From positions 8,804,001 to 8,868,000 of the forward strand of contig OZ020244.1 of the NCBI GenBank assembly GCA_963971285.1: a stretch of 64,000 bases of DNA. The letters run 5' to 3'. This document shows positions 54,998 through 64,000 of this stretch, piece after piece; the stretch's first letter is position 1, and each line of letters begins with the position of its first letter. The notes under the pieces were generated by a model. It had not been told where the DNA came from and did not search any database. It saw nothing but the letters and a program-made list of their open reading frames with translations. The DNA comes from Astropecten irregularis (lineage: Eukaryota; Echinodermata; Asteroidea; Paxillosida; Astropectinidae). The position numbers and the translations under genes were made by a program.

Positions 54998-56086
54998 TTA
55001 GCTGTTTCGCATGCAGCGGAACAGCTTTTGTTTTTCTTATTTTTCTTATTTTTTTTTTATTCCACTTTTTTCCCATAGACATAACACAGGGGTTTTATAC
55101 AAGTCACTTCTACCCTTATGCTAGTTCCGATCAACTTCATACTTGGCACATAGTTAGACCACCACCCCAGGTTCCATGCCGAAACATTTCGTCATCATGA
55201 CGTCATCACGTGCATCATGACGTCATCATAAAAGTGCAAATTTCAAGGCTCTTTATCTCCGGAACTGCAAGTCCGATGCAACTCAAACTTGGTATGGAAG
55301 TATATGGGGACGTGATATAGACAACAATTGCAGTCACGTGTTGATGACGACATCGTGTGATTTTATATGAATTATTCAATTTTTGGACCTTTTCTTTATA
55401 TCTAATTAAGGACAAATCGTCGTTTTTTCGCATTTTTCGGTAAAATGTTTCTCAGGTTATAGGCATATGCCACAATTTACCAAAAACGTGTGACGTCATG
55501 ATGACGTCATCAAAAAGCCGATTTTCAGTTTCATATATAAGGGAATATCCGATGGTGATGAAACTTTGTGGGTAGGTAGAGAATGGTACTGGTATACCGA
55601 ATGTGAAGTGACGTCACGATGACGTCATCGCCTGATTTTTTATTATTTGTTTTGAATAATTAATTTTGCCATTTAGAGTCAAACAGAACACAAAACACGT
55701 GCTTTGGAACATTTTTGGAACGCTGATATGGCTAACTGTAGCAGTGGGACATTTGTGTACACTTGAATGGAGCACGACGAGCTAGAAAATCAGTCATTTT
55801 GCTGTTTTCACAGCCCATATGCACAACCATACATACTACGCGTGTTGGCATATAGTAGACTCTGCCATTTCTGTGTTTCTCATGGCCGTGTTTATGAATC
55901 TGTTTACGTGTATTGCTGGACGACTGACGACGTTCCTGAGACATGTACATGTAGTTGTTTGAAACAATAAAGACACCACTGATAAACTATTTCTCTGTCC
56001 TGGGCCAATTGTCTACGTTTGTTTTTTACATTTTATAAAACATACGCGAAACAGCTCAGTGTTTGTTGCTACAAACACAGGTCTAG
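54998..56086 (+). mobile_element. Helitron/Helentron-like non-autonomous element H1
   Basis: It starts TTAGCTGTTTCGCATGCAGC. Near its 3' end is CGCGAAACAGCT, the complement of its start, then the hairpin GTGTTTGT-TGCT-ACAAACAC, then AGGTCTAG followed by TT. A subterminal inverted repeat plus a 3' hairpin before CTAG is the layout of Helentron-type rolling-circle elements. No Rep/helicase coding is present. TGACGTCA palindromes occur inside. Confidence 0.6.
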
Positions 56087-56610
56087 TTCGTACTATTATT
56101 GTAAATTACTAAACCAACATTTGGCATAGTAATTTTGCGGGTTTTCTTTTACTAATTGCTTATTATTTTAAGGTTAAGATAATTCGCATAAATACTATGA
56201 AATTCCCATGACAGACTGACATAGCTAAGCTACCCACGATAATACTCTATAGTGAAAAATAGTGAATGTGTATTGTAACTTTGGAAGAACATATATTTGA
56301 GGTTTCATTATCATATTATGTAATATTGTATGAAGGAAAGGAATTCCTGAGATATTTCACTTTTTGTGAAGCAGGTACCTGAAAGGCCTCGGTTGAGGTA
56401 TAGATTTAATTCGCTTTTTCTTTTCCCTTTCCTGGTACATGTATTGCAGTTGGCCGTTCGAGAGAGCATCAAGATGTTTAACGTAACAGGGAGACGTGAT
56501 CCTAATATAACTAAAGCCGTACGGCATGTTGTTTGTGAAACGGGAATTCTGGATGACCTGAACACCATACATTTCCGATGTCGGAACAGGTTTAGTTTTT
56601 GCTTAGATTT

Positions 56611-58082
56611 TTAGCTGTTCCGACATTTAGGGTCCGTCTCACGGTCTCACGCATGACACCCATATTTCTCACGCATCGGGACCCGACAAGGAAAAAAAAA
56701 TGAAAAGTAGCATTATTTGCATTGTTTCCCTTTTGTTTTTCAAAATAAATTTAAAAAAAAGAGAAAAAGGTCACTTAAGCATGCACCAGATCGCACCCTT
56801 AAGAGCTAAAAATTTAAAAAGCTCCCTACCATGGGAGGGGGGGGGGCACCCCCTCCCCCCACTTGGTTGCTCTGCTCCCTCACTTTCGCGCATGTGCGCG
56901 CGCTGAGACGCTGCGTCATGAAAATCTCACTCATGAAAACATTTTAAACTTGGCATCTCTGAATTATTTTGGTTACGGTTAGCGTATTTCACGGAAGAGT
57001 TTCCTTTTTGGTAACGGTAAGCAAGGAATGTGAACAGAATGCATACAACAGCCCGTTAGAAGAAAATGATCACGGTTACCCTAGAAATTCTTCGCTAACC
57101 GAGAGTCTTGCTTACGGATTACATGAAATACATTACACGCGTAGCAGTGCCCGTAAGCACAAAAATAGGTCGTAACGGGTTCCATGAAATTGGGCCCGGT
57201 TTATATGGCAACACGGTCATGCGCAGATTGTGGTTGCGTTCCTACAATAAAAGTTCCTACATATCATGTTAAAATATAACCCTAACCCCTAACCCTAACC
57301 CTAACCCTAACCCTAATCTTTTATAATCTTTTTCTGGTAAGCTTATAATGTGGTATCTTATGAAAGCTTATAAGCTAAAATTAATCCTAAGACTGAGTTT
57401 GTTAAAAATCTTAATTAATTACCCACGTGACAGTCATTTGAATATTTAATTAGTAAATTTTGTTCGCAGTATATCTCGAACGGCAAATGCTACGGAAATG
57501 ATCTTTTTGCAAAAGCTTTGTTATATCATGTAGTTGTGCATGCTGTCATAAAATTTAGTGTGACGTCATCATGACGTCATCAAAAAAGCTTATTTTTGAT
57601 TAGCAGTATATCTTGAGAACGGTAAGTGCTACAGTAATGATTCTTTTTGCAAAAGCTTTGTTATATCATGTAGTTGTGCATGCTTCCACAAATTTTACCA
57701 TGACGTCATCATGACGTAATCAAAAATCTGATTTTAATGTTAGCAGCATAACTCAAGAACGACAAATGCTATGGTAATGATTCTTTTTATAAAAGCTTTG
57801 CTGCATCTTGTAGTTGTGCATTGCTCCGAAAAATGAACATGATGACATCATGACGTCATCAAAAAGGCTGATTTGTTTTGTTTGCAGCATATCTCAAGAA
57901 TGACAAATACTATGGTAATGATTTTTTTTATAAAAGCTTTGTTATATCATGTATATGAGTATGCTGCCATAAAATAGACTGTGACGTCATCATTACGTCA
58001 TCATGACGTCATCGGAGCTTATAAAGCTGATTAAATAAGTCGGAACAGCTCCGTGTTCGTCCACGAACACTTAAATGTCTAG
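56611..58082 (+). mobile_element. Helitron/Helentron-like element H2
   Basis: It starts TTAGCTGTTCCGACATTT and ends with AAGTCGGAACAGCT, the hairpin GTGTTCG-TCCA-CGAACAC, then TTAAATGTCTAG. The 3' two-thirds (57455-58015) is four units of about 142 bp, each ending in TGACGTCATCATGACGTCATC. It includes the telomere-type tract at 57278. Confidence 0.65.
57278..57316 (+). repeat. Interstitial telomere-type repeat (CCCTAA)n
   Basis: About 6.5 units of CCCTAA, one with an extra C. It lies within element H2, not at a chromosome end. Confidence 0.9.
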
Positions 58083-58385
58083 TTGTAAATGAACGTGTAA
58101 AGGCCTACACTCCAATATCGTGATCTAAACTGTAAAGTGTATACATGTAATTATGAAGTTAAGTGACATATCTATTTACTCCACTTCAGTCATCTCACTT
58201 CATTTTCCTTACCATATAAATTTTGGAAAATCTGGTTCTACCATCTTTTCTCCATTAGTGTTGAGGTAGGGGTGCACTCACCCGGGACTGGTCTGAGGGG
58301 GAGGGGGGGGGGGGGGTGGAGTCAATGGGGGTAACTCGACGTACCAGCTATCAAAAGCTTTCGTAAGTAGCATTCTGGGGTCTGA

Positions 58386-59416
58386 TTAGCTGTTCCGACA
58401 TTTCTGATGTCGGAACAGGTTTAGTTTTCGTTCTGATTTTTATTAGCTGTTCCGACATTTCTGATGTCGGAACAGGTTTTGTTTTTGTTCTGATTTTTAT
58501 TATTAGCTGTTCCGACATTTCTGATGTCGGAACAGGTTTTGTTTTTGTTCTGATTTTTATTAGCTGTTCCGACATTTCCGATGTCGGAACAGGTTTTGTT
58601 TTTCTTCTGATTTTTATTATTATTATACTTTATCACCCCAAAGTTTGTTTATTCGTAATCTTCTATAATCTTTTTCTGGTCAGCTTATATGAGGTATCAT
58701 ATGAAAGCTTATAAGCTGAAGTTTATCCTAAGACTGAGTTTGTTATTTTTTTTAATTAATTAGGCACGTGACAGCTCATTTGCATATTTAATTAGTCAAT
58801 TTTGTTAGCAGCATATCTTGAGAACGACAAAGGCTATGAATATGATTCTTTTTGCCAAGGCTTAGTAGCATCATGTAGTTGTGCATGCTGCCAAGAAATT
58901 TACCGTGACGTCATCATGACGTCATCAAAAATGCTGATTTTATAATTAGCAGCATATCTCGAGAACGGTAAGTGCTACAATAATGATTTTTTTTGTAAAA
59001 GCTTTGTTACATCATGTAGTTGTGCATGCTGCCCCGAAATTTACAGTGACGTCATAATGACGTCATCAAAAAAGGTACTTTTTGGTAAATAGCATTATAT
59101 CTCGAGAACGGTAAGTGCTACGGTATTGGTTCTTTTTGTAAAAGCTTTGTTAGACCCTGTAAATTAGCATGATGTTGTGAAATTAACTGTGACGTCATTA
59201 TGACGTCATCAAAAGGCATAATTTATGTTTGCAGCATATCTTGAGAATGACAAAAGCTATGGTAATGATTCTTTTCACAAAAGCTTTGTTAGAAACTTTA
59301 GATGCACGCTGCTTTGTAAATGACCGTGACGTCATCATGACGTCATCGGAGCTTATAAAGCTGATCAAATAAGTCGGAACAGCTCCGTGTTCGTCCACGA
59401 ACACTTAAATGTCTAG
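58386..59416 (+). mobile_element. Helitron/Helentron-like element H3 with four tandem 5' ends
   Basis: The 5' hairpin AGCTGTTCCGACAT-TTCTG-ATGTCGGAACAG is repeated four times at about 58-bp spacing (58388, 58445, 58505, 58562) before the body. Four subrepeats of about 142 bp follow, then the same 3' hairpin and TTAAATGTCTAG at 59416. Confidence 0.65.
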
Positions 59417-60412
59417 TTATTATTATTATTAATATTATACTTTATCACCCAAAGTTTGTTTATTCCTGATCTCTTACTTAGCTTCTTCTGATCAGCTTAA
59501 ATGAGGTATCTTATGAAAGCTTATAAGCTGAAGTTAATCCTAAGACTGAGTTTGTTAAAATTCTTAATTAATTATGCACGTGACAGCTCATTTGGATATT
59601 TAATTAGTCAATTTTGTTAGCAGCGTATCTCAAGAACTACAAATGCTATGAAAATAATTCTTTTTCCAAAAGCTTTGTTACATCATGTAGTTGTGCATGC
59701 TGCCAAGAAATTTACAATGACGTCATCATGACGTCATCAAAAATGCTGATTTTTATTATTAGCAGCATATCTCGAGAACGGTAAGTGCTACGGCAATGAT
59801 TCTTTTTGTCAAAGCTTTGTTACATCATGTTTTTGTGCATGCTGCCCCAAAATTTACAGTAAAGTCATCATGAAGTCATCGAAAAAGTAATTTTTAATTC
59901 TTTAATAATTAAGCACGTGACAGCTCATTCAAATTTTTAATTAGTAGATTTTGTTAGCAGCGTATCTCGAGAACGACAAAGGCTATGAATATGATTCTTT
60001 TTGCAAAAGCTTAGTTACATCATGTAGCTGTGCATGCTGCCAAGAAATTTACCGTGACGTCATCATGACGTCATTAAAAAAAGGTAATTTTTGGTTAGCA
60101 GTATATCTCGAGAACGGTAAGGGATACGGTCATGGTTCTTTTTGTAAAAGCTTAGAAGGACCCTAAAGATGTGCATGCTGTTGTGAAATTAACTGTGACG
60201 TCATTATGACATCATCAAAAGGCATAATTTATGTTTGCAGGATATCTTGAGAATGACAAAAGCTATGGTAATGATTCTTTTCGCAAAATCTTTGTTATAG
60301 CCTTTAGATTTGCATGCTGCTTTGGAAATGACCGTGACGTCATCGGAGCTTATAAAGCTGATCAAATAAGTCGGAACAGCTCCGTGTTCGTCCACGAACA
60401 CTTAAATGTCTA

Positions 60413-60413
<1 letters not shown>
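59417..60413 (+). mobile_element. Helitron/Helentron-like unit H4
   Basis: It starts directly at the 3' end of H3 with a TTATTATTA run and ACTTTATCACCCAAAGTTTG, and lacks the 5' hairpin. It holds five partial or complete 142-bp subrepeats and ends with the identical hairpin and CTAG. Confidence 0.6.
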
Positions 60414-60445
<32 letters not shown>

Positions 60446-61620
60446 CTTTATCACCCAAAGTTTGTTTATTCCTAATCTTCTATAATCTTGTTCTGGTCAG
60501 CTTATATGAGGTATCATATGAAAGCTTATAAGCTGAAGTTAATGCTAAGACTGAGTTTGTTAAAATTATTTATTAATAAGGCACGTGACAGCTCATTTTG
60601 CATATTTAATTAGTCAATTTTGTAAGCAGCGTATCTCGAGAACCACAAGGGCTACGAAAATGATTCTTTATCCAAAAGCTTTGTTATATCCTGTAGTTGT
60701 GCATGCTGCCACGAAAATGGCTGTGACGTCATCATGACATCATAAATTTTGCTGTTTTTAAGCCCCCCTATTATGTGTGTGTAGTGTGTACACGTACATG
60801 TACTGTATTACTGTATACAGTTAACCCCATTTGCAGCTGGGATTGTTTATCTCAAATGATCAGAGTCTGAGGAATGTGCTGTTATGTAAGAGGTAGGCCA
60901 GCAAGTGCATGACCATGCACTGTTGCCACGGTAACAAGGTGTGTTAGTATTCAAGCGCATGAAAGCACATGTAGTACGATGTTGAAAGTACTGTAAAGTT
61001 CATCGTCTAGAGGATGTGTTATGAGGCTCACTTTCTGACCCAAGTTTATATGCTTATTTCTTTCGATTATTTAGTCAGTTCATGGTTAGTTTGATATTAT
61101 GGAAATGACCATGACGTCATCATGACGTCATCAAAAATGCTGATTTTATTATTAGCAGCATATCTCAAGAACGGTAAGTGCTACGGTAATGATTCTTTTT
61201 GTAAAAGCTTTGTTACATCATGTAGTTGTGCATGCTGACCCGAAATTTACAGTGACGTCATCATGGCGTCATTAAAAAAGGTAATTTTTGGTTTATAGAA
61301 GTATATCTCGAGAACGGTAAGTGCTACGGTATTGGTTCTTTTTGTAAAAGCTTTGTTAGACCCTGTAGATTTGCACGCTGTTGTGAAATTAACTGTGACG
61401 TAATTATGACATCATCAAAAGGCATAATTTATGTTTGCAGCATATCTTGAGAATGACAAAAGCTATGGTAATGATTCTTTTCACAAAAGCTTTGTTAGAA
61501 ACTTTAGATGCACGCTGCTTTGTAAATGACTGACGTCATCATGACGTCATCGGAGCTTATAAAGTTGTTCAAATAAGTCAGAACAGCTCCGTGTTCGTAC
61601 ACGAACACTTAAATGTCTAA
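60414..61620 (+). mobile_element. Helitron/Helentron-like unit H5
   Basis: It continues head-to-tail after H4. A segment of about 310 bp unlike the other units (60755-61070) interrupts the subrepeats. It ends with GTGTTCG-TACA-CGAACAC and CTAA instead of CTAG. Confidence 0.55.
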
Positions 61621-61726
61621 AACCTACGGTTCTTCTCAGAACCACACACTCTCACAGAAGAGATTACATGGTGTCACCGCAAACTTACCTTCATTACTTA
61701 AATGTCTAGTTATTATTATTATTATT

Positions 61727-61808
61727 AGCTGTTCCGACATTTCTGATGTCGGAACAGGTTTTGTTTTTGTTCTGATTTGTATTATTATTATTATTATTAT
61801 TATTATTT
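61727..61808 (+). mobile_element. 5' end of a further Helentron-like unit (H6), truncated
   Basis: It carries TTAGCTGTTCCGACATTTCT with its hairpin partner and a (TTA)n run, then the sequence changes abruptly to unrelated text. Confidence 0.5.
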
Positions 61809-62330
61809 CCCTTATCGCTACATTAGGGTGACACTTCGTGCGTAAAAAAACTTGGTTAAGGTGACAAAAATATTAAGGCGACACATAACTGTCCCCCCTT
61901 TTATTTTAGACCGCAGAAAGCCTCGGTTCCGCGTGGTGAAAGAAGAAATTGGCATTAAAACACGGAGCTAGAGGGTCTGAACTACGAGATAGTACACCGA
62001 GTTAGGGGGCTTTTATGTCATTGGGACTGTAGAGGTAATTCGAGGCTAGCATGAATTTTATATGGCATACGGAAAAAAACCATATTAGGACGACGTGCAG
62101 TTTTTGCCTGATAACACAAGAAAACGGAATTATATTTTTTTTTTAATGTTTGTCACATTAAAAGGTACATTAATAGAAATGTATTTAGCGTTTTGCTTCA
62201 GAATACAAAATTGAAGAAATTGATGAACTGTAAATTTACCCTAATTTATGCGGCTTTCGAAAAGATAATAATTTTTTTCAAGACTAGCGCGAAAGCGTCG
62301 TCACGTGACATGGAGTAGTGTGATAATACC
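61809..62330. other. No gene recognised; flank or terminal repeat of the right-edge element
   Basis: Unique AT-rich sequence. It may already belong to the terminal repeat of the element that starts near 62.3 kb, which cannot be tested because the other end is outside the window. Confidence 0.3.
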
Positions 62331-62579
62331 AAACCTATTGCAAAATGAAAAATTGTGACATTGAGAACTATTTTTTTTCATTTCATTTCAACAATTTTCA
62401 ATGAGTGTGATTTATACACCCCCATTTTCCCGCGTTATTTCTCAATATTCTTGGAAAATTGTAAAATGAGGAATTTCCCATTTATCCCGGTCATTGAAAA
62501 TTGTTGAAATGAATCGGAAAAAAATGAAATAATAAAATAATATTATTTTATATTATAATAAGAGAGAGAAAGAGAAAAC

Positions 62580-63355
62580 ATGAAAACCTAAAACCAACAT
62601 ATTTTGTAACTCAAAATTTTGAAAAATATAACGCCATCAACAAAAATGAGAATCATTATTACGGATTGTTTGAAAAGAAAAATTTAATCATCCATCCAGC
62701 CGTTAAAAATTCAATAAACGGAGTTGAAAATGCATCATCAACCATCGCTTATAATAAACATGATAATAACGAATGTAATTTAGTATTTATAATGCCACCC
62801 AGCTTTTGCCTCGGTATTTATGTCAATTATAAATTTCTTGAAACAAAAGTTTTAGAAAATGCAACGGGATATAAAATTTGTTACAGTTGGAACCAAAATG
62901 AGATGACAAAAGATTATGATGATATAAGATCACAAGTGATCAAATTTATTAAAAATTAAAAAGAAACTTTACCAAAAATAGCTTCTAGCTTATTTATAAG
63001 CATGGGTAAAGAATGTGTAAAACCAATTTATCTCGAAATAAACACCACCGACAATTCAACTAAAAGAATGTTTATTAAACTTAAAACATACGGAAAAGGA
63101 AAATATATGAAACATTCTACTAAACTAATAAACAAAAATAGAGAAACAATTTTAAACATAAACGAATACGTTAATAAACCGTGTAAAATTACTCCGTTCG
63201 TTTCATGCAAAGATGTATACTGGGGAACTCACGGTCAAACAGATTATTGCGCTAGTATTAGGTTTGAAGTAGAACAAGCCATTATCGTTTTAAAAGATAA
63301 TCACCATATTGATATCGATACGGATTTATCATTTGATATTGAAGACATTAACTAA
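62580..63355 (+). pseudogene. Relative of the 256-residue element protein
   Basis: Two ORFs (62666-62959 and 63002-63355) align block by block with 37635-38405: HYYGLF, NLIIHPAVK, ECNLVFIMPPSFCLGIY, MGKECVKPIY, MFIKLKTYGKG, THGQTDYCASIRFEVEQA, LSFDIEDIN. This conservation over a diverged background is the best sign that the family encodes a real protein. It is a fossil, broken about twice. Confidence 0.7.
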
Positions 63356-63406
63356 AATAAATTTAAAAATGTTATAAAACTTAAATATTAATAAACCAAC
63401 AAAAAC

Positions 63407-63436
63407 ACCTTGTCTAATTAGATAAGGTGTTTTAAT
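63407..63436. terminator. Hairpin between convergent genes
   Basis: ACACCTTGTC-TAATTA-GATAAGGTGT is flanked by A and T runs and lies midway between the 3' ends of two facing genes. It could serve as a terminator for both strands, like the hairpin at 38488. Confidence 0.5.
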
Positions 63437-63458
63437 TACGTTATTTTTAAAAAAATAA

Positions 63459-64000
63459 CTATTTTAAATGTTTTTGTAAATAAACTAAAATTAACCCCCC
63501 AATACCCGTTAACATAAGCCAAACGTGACCGGCTAAAAATCCCACCCCTTTACTCAAAAGATTAAACAACCAACTGGCGATACTCCCTAAAATACCCGGT
63601 AAAGCAGCTAATAATTTACCTCCAATTTTTTTAAGTACACTCGCTAAATTTTTTAAATGATCTTCGATCCATTCTTTTACACCACCCGATTTTGGTGGTG
63701 GCTTTGGATCGGGTGTTGGTGGTTTTGGAGTAACCGCTGTGGCACCCCCACCCACAGCCGCAACCACACTACTTATAAGGGTACTTATAGCCAAACTAAA
63801 AGCGGCTAAAATACTAACAATCGTCACACCTTGTTCTCTAAACAACGCTTTAATTTTTTCAATTAAAGTTCTATCAGAATTTAAAATACTTCTTATCGAT
63901 TCATTAAATTTAGTATTATATTTTTTTAAAGAGTCATCAATATTACTAATAGCCGAATTTTCAAAATCTATATTTCCATTAATAGACGTTAAATAATCAT
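63459..64000 (-). CDS. Membrane protein of the right-edge element (partial)
   Basis: The frame is open from the window edge to 63459, about 180 codons, so the start is outside. The order is: a polar N-terminal region; a hydrophobic segment VTIVSILAAFSLAISTLISS; a proline-rich linker TPDPKPPPK; an amphipathic stretch VKEWIEDHLKNLASVLKK; a small-residue hydrophobic stretch; and a C-terminal segment HVWLMLTGIGGLILVYL. I have seen this FREQGVTIVSIL...GVKEWI architecture in proteins annotated near PolB-bearing elements of cnidarians and molluscs. A membrane-active or virion role is a guess. Confidence 0.6.
   Translation of the reverse strand, partial: DYLTSINGNIDFENSAISNIDDSLKKYNTKFNESIRSILNSDRTLIEKIKALFREQGVTIVSILAAFSLAISTLISSVVAAVGGGATAVTPKPPTPDPKPPPKSGGVKEWIEDHLKNLASVLKKIGGKLLAALPGILGSIASWLFNLLSKGVGFLAGHVWLMLTGIGGLILVYLQKHLK

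Larger units (their letters stand above)
62331..64000. mobile_element. Second copy of the smaller PolB-type element family, cut by the window edge
   Basis: It has the same arrangement as 37316-38520: an AT palindrome (TAATATTATTTTATATTA), the gene related to the 256-residue protein, then a hairpin. A hairpin-capable pair (TTTCAACAATTTTCAATGA near 62387 and its complement near 62492) lies in its upstream region. Sequence identity with the nested copy is low, so they are different subfamilies. It is a fossil, with about two breaks in the first gene, and incomplete because of the window edge. Confidence 0.65.

Noticed and set aside
58351-58636. Minus-strand repeat proteins with IRTKTKPVPTSEM units
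   Set aside because: They are the tandem 5' hairpins of the Helentron-like element in translation.
59198-60413. Small ORFs beginning MFVDEHGAVPTY or MLAAYLENDKGY
   Set aside because: They recur only because the 142-bp subrepeats and 3' ends recur.

Overview
The window looks like nuclear DNA of a marine invertebrate animal. I see introns with GT/AG borders, C2H2 zinc fingers, a CACTA transposase with many exons, rolling-circle elements, Polinton-type elements, frequent ACATGTA-rich words and an internal telomere-type TTAGGG tract. An echinoderm, hemichordate, lancelet or mollusc would all fit. I cannot name the species. There is one 200-base assembly gap (18555-18754). No ordinary housekeeping gene was recognised; almost everything identifiable is mobile DNA or derived from it.

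Left part (1-20500). A broken N-terminal piece of a Polinton-type DNA polymerase B gene (369-1669) is followed by a hairpin-rich MITE (2796-3128). A GC-rich tract without recognisable genes (about 3.1-10.8 kb) holds two unrelated-period tandem arrays, 144 bp and 51 bp, that share a GGGGAAAAGCCCC dyad. Next is a well-formed five-exon gene (11204-15555, + strand, about 1010 codons). It has the layout of a DDE transposase: a GDKGG block, a GGDWEWL block with a CxxC, and an ESIH block, with a coiled coil inserted between the last two. It may be domesticated or still a transposon gene. Several copies of one small MITE family follow.

Middle (20501-52549). A CACTA/EnSpm (TNP2-type) transposase gene on the minus strand is spread over about twelve exons. 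One of its introns, between exon 3 (50173-50357) and exon 4 (26147-26326), holds a 23.3-kb Polinton with AG...CT ends, terminal inverted repeats of about 430 bp and a 6-bp AGCGCA target duplication (26430-49715). That Polinton carries only polymerase B, and it has itself been hit by (i) a very young LTR retroelement (28048-33389) that carries gag, protease and a zinc-finger ORF but no reverse transcriptase or integrase, (ii) a smaller, different PolB-bearing element (37316-42260) inserted inside the polymerase gene, and (iii) a Mutator-like non-autonomous element (47133-48101). A Penelope-like piece with a hammerhead-type motif lies in another CACTA intron.

Right part (52550-64000). Non-coding DNA with MITEs leads into a head-to-tail array of non-autonomous Helitron/Helentron-like units (about 55.0-61.8 kb). 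These are built from roughly 142-bp subrepeats loaded with TGACGTCA palindromes. The window ends in a second, related copy of the smaller PolB-type element (from about 62.3 kb): a relative of its 256-residue protein, then a convergent membrane-protein gene cut by the window edge.

The parts most worth a second look are the nested stack, the gag-pro-zinc-finger LTR element, the small PolB element family seen twice with genes starting exactly at the inner edge of its terminal repeats, and the DDE-like five-exon gene.
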